In this document: positions 61,787 through 64,000 of the stretch, one piece after another
How positions within the stretch are numbered: position 1 is the first letter of the stretch
How the letters are laid out: every line of letters starts with the position of its first letter
Assembly (NCBI GenBank): GCA_002840645.1
Contig: PHBO01000001.1
Coordinates: 1-64,000, forward strand
Direction of reading: 5' to 3'
DNA from: Candidatus Cloacimonetes bacterium HGW-Cloacimonetes-3
Lineage (GTDB): Bacteria; Cloacimonadota; Cloacimonadia; Cloacimonadales; Cloacimonadaceae
Length of the DNA stretch: 64,000 nt
Position numbers and translations under genes: made by a program
Notes under the pieces: model-generated
What the model saw: the letters and a program-made list of their open reading frames with translations, nothing else
What the model was told of the DNA's origin: nothing
The model's database searches: none

Positions 61787-64000
61787 ATGCCTCGCTCTAA
61801 AGTGTTTCTGACCCTCGTTTTAATTCTGCTGGTGGTGAATGCCGCCTTCTTCCTTGCATGGTATGGTTTAGGATTGCGGGGGAAATTCCGGGAGATGCTG
61901 GTAAATCAGTTAAGTAAGGCAACCAAAGGTGAAGTTCGTATCGAGGAACTGCAATTCAGTGACCGTCAGCTGCTTGCAGAGGGAATCAGTTTTGCGACTT
62001 CTGACAGTAGCATAGTTGTCAGTGCTAAGAGAGTTAGAGCGCAATACAATATCCTGCGGTTTATTGGTTCCGGTTTCAAACCAACCAGGCTTCTAAAGGA
62101 AATAGAAATCACCCAACCGATGGTTCAATACAAATTTATCCCCAAACCTAAGACCAATAAGGCAAAGAAGCCCTTTGTTATCCCAGATATTGCCCCTTAC
62201 TTCTCCAGCTTGAAGATAATAGAAGGTTCTGCAACCGTGGAAGTTAAACTTCCCCTGAAGATAGTATCAGAAGGGAATCTGCAAATCAGGGAAGAATTTA
62301 ACAACATCAGCCTGAACGTGGAAAACAATGATGTAAGTAAGATCAGCTTCTCAGCTATTAGCTCCCGAAATGGAAAGCTATCCTTGAATGGTATTCTGAA
62401 CAAGGGACGTATTCAGGACGCAACAGCAGAGCTGGAAGCCTACCATCCCCTGCTTGTAGCTCATCCGGATATCATTAGCTTAAAAACAGAGATTTCAGTC
62501 GTTACCTCACTTAGCCAGTTAGCCCCCGGAGCTCCATTCTCCTATAATGTGAAAACACAAATCTGGGGAACACAGCTTCTATTTGCAGACAAATACCCAA
62601 TAAGAATACCATTTATTGGTGCAGAAACTGATGGGAAAAAACTGAGTGCTCAAATCAGCAGAAGCACTGCGGGGAATAGTAATCTGGAAGCAGATGTGCG
62701 CATCAGCGAGCTTGGTAAGGCAATGAAGTTTGATTTTGCAGAAGCCGATGGAGCGATTGACTTAGCTATGATTAATCCGGATTTGAGAGGTCTGGTGAGC
62801 TTTACTGCCACCGGGAACGGAACTATTGATGAGCCCTCCCTCACACTTAAAGCAAATTCTTCAATGCTTGCATTTAAACAGCATAGCATCAACAATATAG
62901 CTTTTAGTGCAGAGTATACAGACAGCCAAGTGTCTTTCACGCTACCTAACGCCAGCTATCAAAATCAGGAAATTAGTGTAGAGGGCAGCTTTATCCCGCA
63001 ATCTATGGCTTTAAACGCACACATAGAAACCAATCCCATCAATCCTCATCACGCCAGCTACACTGCCTCTGCCGAGCTTGATGTTTATGCCGAGTTCCAG
63101 GATAAATTTCCCCTAATCGATGCTATGATTCATAGGTTAGATTTCACGGCAGGCGGGGCAGAGGTGAAAGGCTTAAACGGTTATGTTAAGCTTGTTCCTG
63201 TTTCTGCTGATAATAATTACTACATAGACGCCTCTCTTGAGGGTGAAAATGGCTATGCTCTTGCAGTGGTAGGTGATATTCTTGATCGTAACCTCTTGCT
63301 GGATGCCTCGTTCAACGATTTGTATGTTGCTGAGGTATATAGCCAGGCTGCCCTTCAGAAGCTTAATCCCCTTATCAGTGGTTCTATAAATGCCATTATG
63401 AATGGTGATGATATCTTCTTTCGCACCAATCTGGATGTTGCTATCGCAGAGCCGGTAGTTTACCATACTAAGCTGGATGGCGTTGGGAGCATAGACATCA
63501 GAACCATGGAAGCAGCCCTTAATCTTAATGGATCCGAAGGCAGTTTAAATGACCAAAATCTGGATTTCGGACTCTCTGCCACGCTAAAAGATATGGAGCT
63601 CTTCGTGCATGGCTTGAAGGTGAATGACATCCTAAGCTTCAGTGGAAGAGTGAACTTTAAGGATATCCAGGATATGGCTTTTGCTGTTGTCCTTAATGAT
63701 ATTACCTCAAGAGATATTATTAGGTTTTACCCGGAGTTCGATGTAAGCATTCCTGAATTCAGCGGACTTACTCTCTCCGCAGACTATAATCAGGATGGTT
63801 TAGAGAGCGTTAATGCCGATTTAAGCCTTGCCGCAATTGATCTTATTGCAATTACACCCCTGGCAATAGAGCTTGGTTTACATGGTTCTGTGAGCAAGGT
63901 AAACATCGAGGGTGAAATCAGTAGCAAGCATAGCAAGCTAATCAACTTAAGTGGCTTGGCAAGCCTCAAACCAAAGATAGACGTTGCTTTGGAAGCCATG
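61787..64000 (+). CDS. TamB/AsmA-like inner-membrane protein, 3' end beyond the window
   Basis: 738 codons open to the last base, so the gene is incomplete and the window ends inside it. The first 30 residues give one membrane helix (FLTLVLILLVVNAAFFLAWY). The rest is a long series of beta-strand repeats without catalytic residues (LEAYHPLLVAHP, LEGENGYALAVVGDIL, LNLNGSEGSL, LSAT), the pattern of the TamB/AsmA/YhdP repeating-beta-groove (RBG) proteins that move phospholipids or assemble outer-membrane barrels. The ribosome site is unclear; a small CGGAG...CTCCG hairpin precedes the start. Proximity to the Lol genes supports an envelope biogenesis cluster. Confidence 0.75.
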   Translation, partial: MPRSKVFLTLVLILLVVNAAFFLAWYGLGLRGKFREMLVNQLSKATKGEVRIEELQFSDRQLLAEGISFATSDSSIVVSAKRVRAQYNILRFIGSGFKPTRLLKEIEITQPMVQYKFIPKPKTNKAKKPFVIPDIAPYFSSLKIIEGSATVEVKLPLKIVSEGNLQIREEFNNISLNVENNDVSKISFSAISSRNGKLSLNGILNKGRIQDATAELEAYHPLLVAHPDIISLKTEISVVTSLSQLAPGAPFSYNVKTQIWGTQLLFADKYPIRIPFIGAETDGKKLSAQISRSTAGNSNLEADVRISELGKAMKFDFAEADGAIDLAMINPDLRGLVSFTATGNGTIDEPSLTLKANSSMLAFKQHSINNIAFSAEYTDSQVSFTLPNASYQNQEISVEGSFIPQSMALNAHIETNPINPHHASYTASAELDVYAEFQDKFPLIDAMIHRLDFTAGGAEVKGLNGYVKLVPVSADNNYYIDASLEGENGYALAVVGDILDRNLLLDASFNDLYVAEVYSQAALQKLNPLISGSINAIMNGDDIFFRTNLDVAIAEPVVYHTKLDGVGSIDIRTMEAALNLNGSEGSLNDQNLDFGLSATLKDMELFVHGLKVNDILSFSGRVNFKDIQDMAFAVVLNDITSRDIIRFYPEFDVSIPEFSGLTLSADYNQDGLESVNADLSLAAIDLIAITPLAIELGLHGSVSKVNIEGEISSKHSKLINLSGLASLKPKIDVALEAM

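Noticed and set aside
1-64000. CRISPR arrays, rRNA or tRNA genes
   Set aside because: No regularly spaced direct repeats with unique spacers, no rRNA stretches and no tRNA cloverleaf were seen on reading the spacers. A covariance-model search could still find a divergent RNA gene.

Overview
The window most likely comes from an uncultivated Gram-negative bacterium of the Fibrobacteres-Chlorobi-Bacteroidetes side of the tree, probably Candidatus Cloacimonadota. This is inferred from gene content, not from a marker phylogeny. The indicators are several very large secreted proteins ending in FlgD/T9SS-type-A-like sorting domains (YPNPFNP-type motif), two gingipain-like C25 peptidases, an AAA/DUF4143 ATPase, LpxK (lipid A), a Lol lipoprotein-release pair and a TamB/AsmA-like envelope protein. 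Shine-Dalgarno sites are clear, starts are ATG, GTG or occasionally TTG, and TGA acts as a normal stop.

Layout. 1-3062: a pilin-like gene behind a sigma-54 promoter, then a divergent pair made of a lipoprotein and a caspase-fold protein whose catalytic Cys is Ser. 3070-9297 (minus): a class III cyclase-ATPase-TPR regulator, acpS, an O6-alkylguanine-DNA alkyltransferase, and the conserved rpsP-khpA-rimM-trmD-rplS ribosome cluster. 9298-22604: accessory region with a DUF4143 ATPase, a broken acetyltransferase in two pieces bracketing a 969-residue secreted protein, a membrane-anchored Mrr-like nuclease, a SIR2-like gene with a small partner, more secreted proteins, a flavodoxin-type reductase and a VOC protein. 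22825-25496: tldD-tldE pair. 25749-28723: remnant of an AIPR abortive-infection gene beside a DUF2075 nuclease-helicase.

29179-34834: heat-shock operon hrcA-grpE-dnaK-dnaJ-rsmE with two CIRCE-like operators around its promoter. 34823-38079 (minus): lpxK, a CheY-like receiver, purC and a UvrC-N-terminal homologue with a degenerate GIY-YIG site. 38290-44334 (minus): a poly-gamma-glutamate locus (pgsB-pgsC-pgsW) continuing into an unknown exported protein, an outer-membrane barrel, an acidic poly-Asp protein and gpsA. 44853-52460 (minus): tandem C25 peptidase paralogues. 52649-64000 (plus): Na/Pi cotransporter, then a run of tatD, a PorV/FadL-like barrel, a DHH phosphoesterase, a polyprenol/diacylglycerol kinase-like protein, a GT2 glycosyltransferase, a LolC/E-type permease, LolD, and a TamB-like gene cut off by the window edge.

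Functionally the window combines housekeeping (translation, protein folding, purine and lipid A synthesis) with a heavy investment in the cell surface (secreted proteases, gamma-PGA polymer, lipoprotein export) and patchy defence-type genes. A 39-40 bp palindrome occurs in three separate spacers and looks like a genome-wide repeat. I saw no CRISPR array, rRNA or tRNA gene, and no complete insertion sequence.
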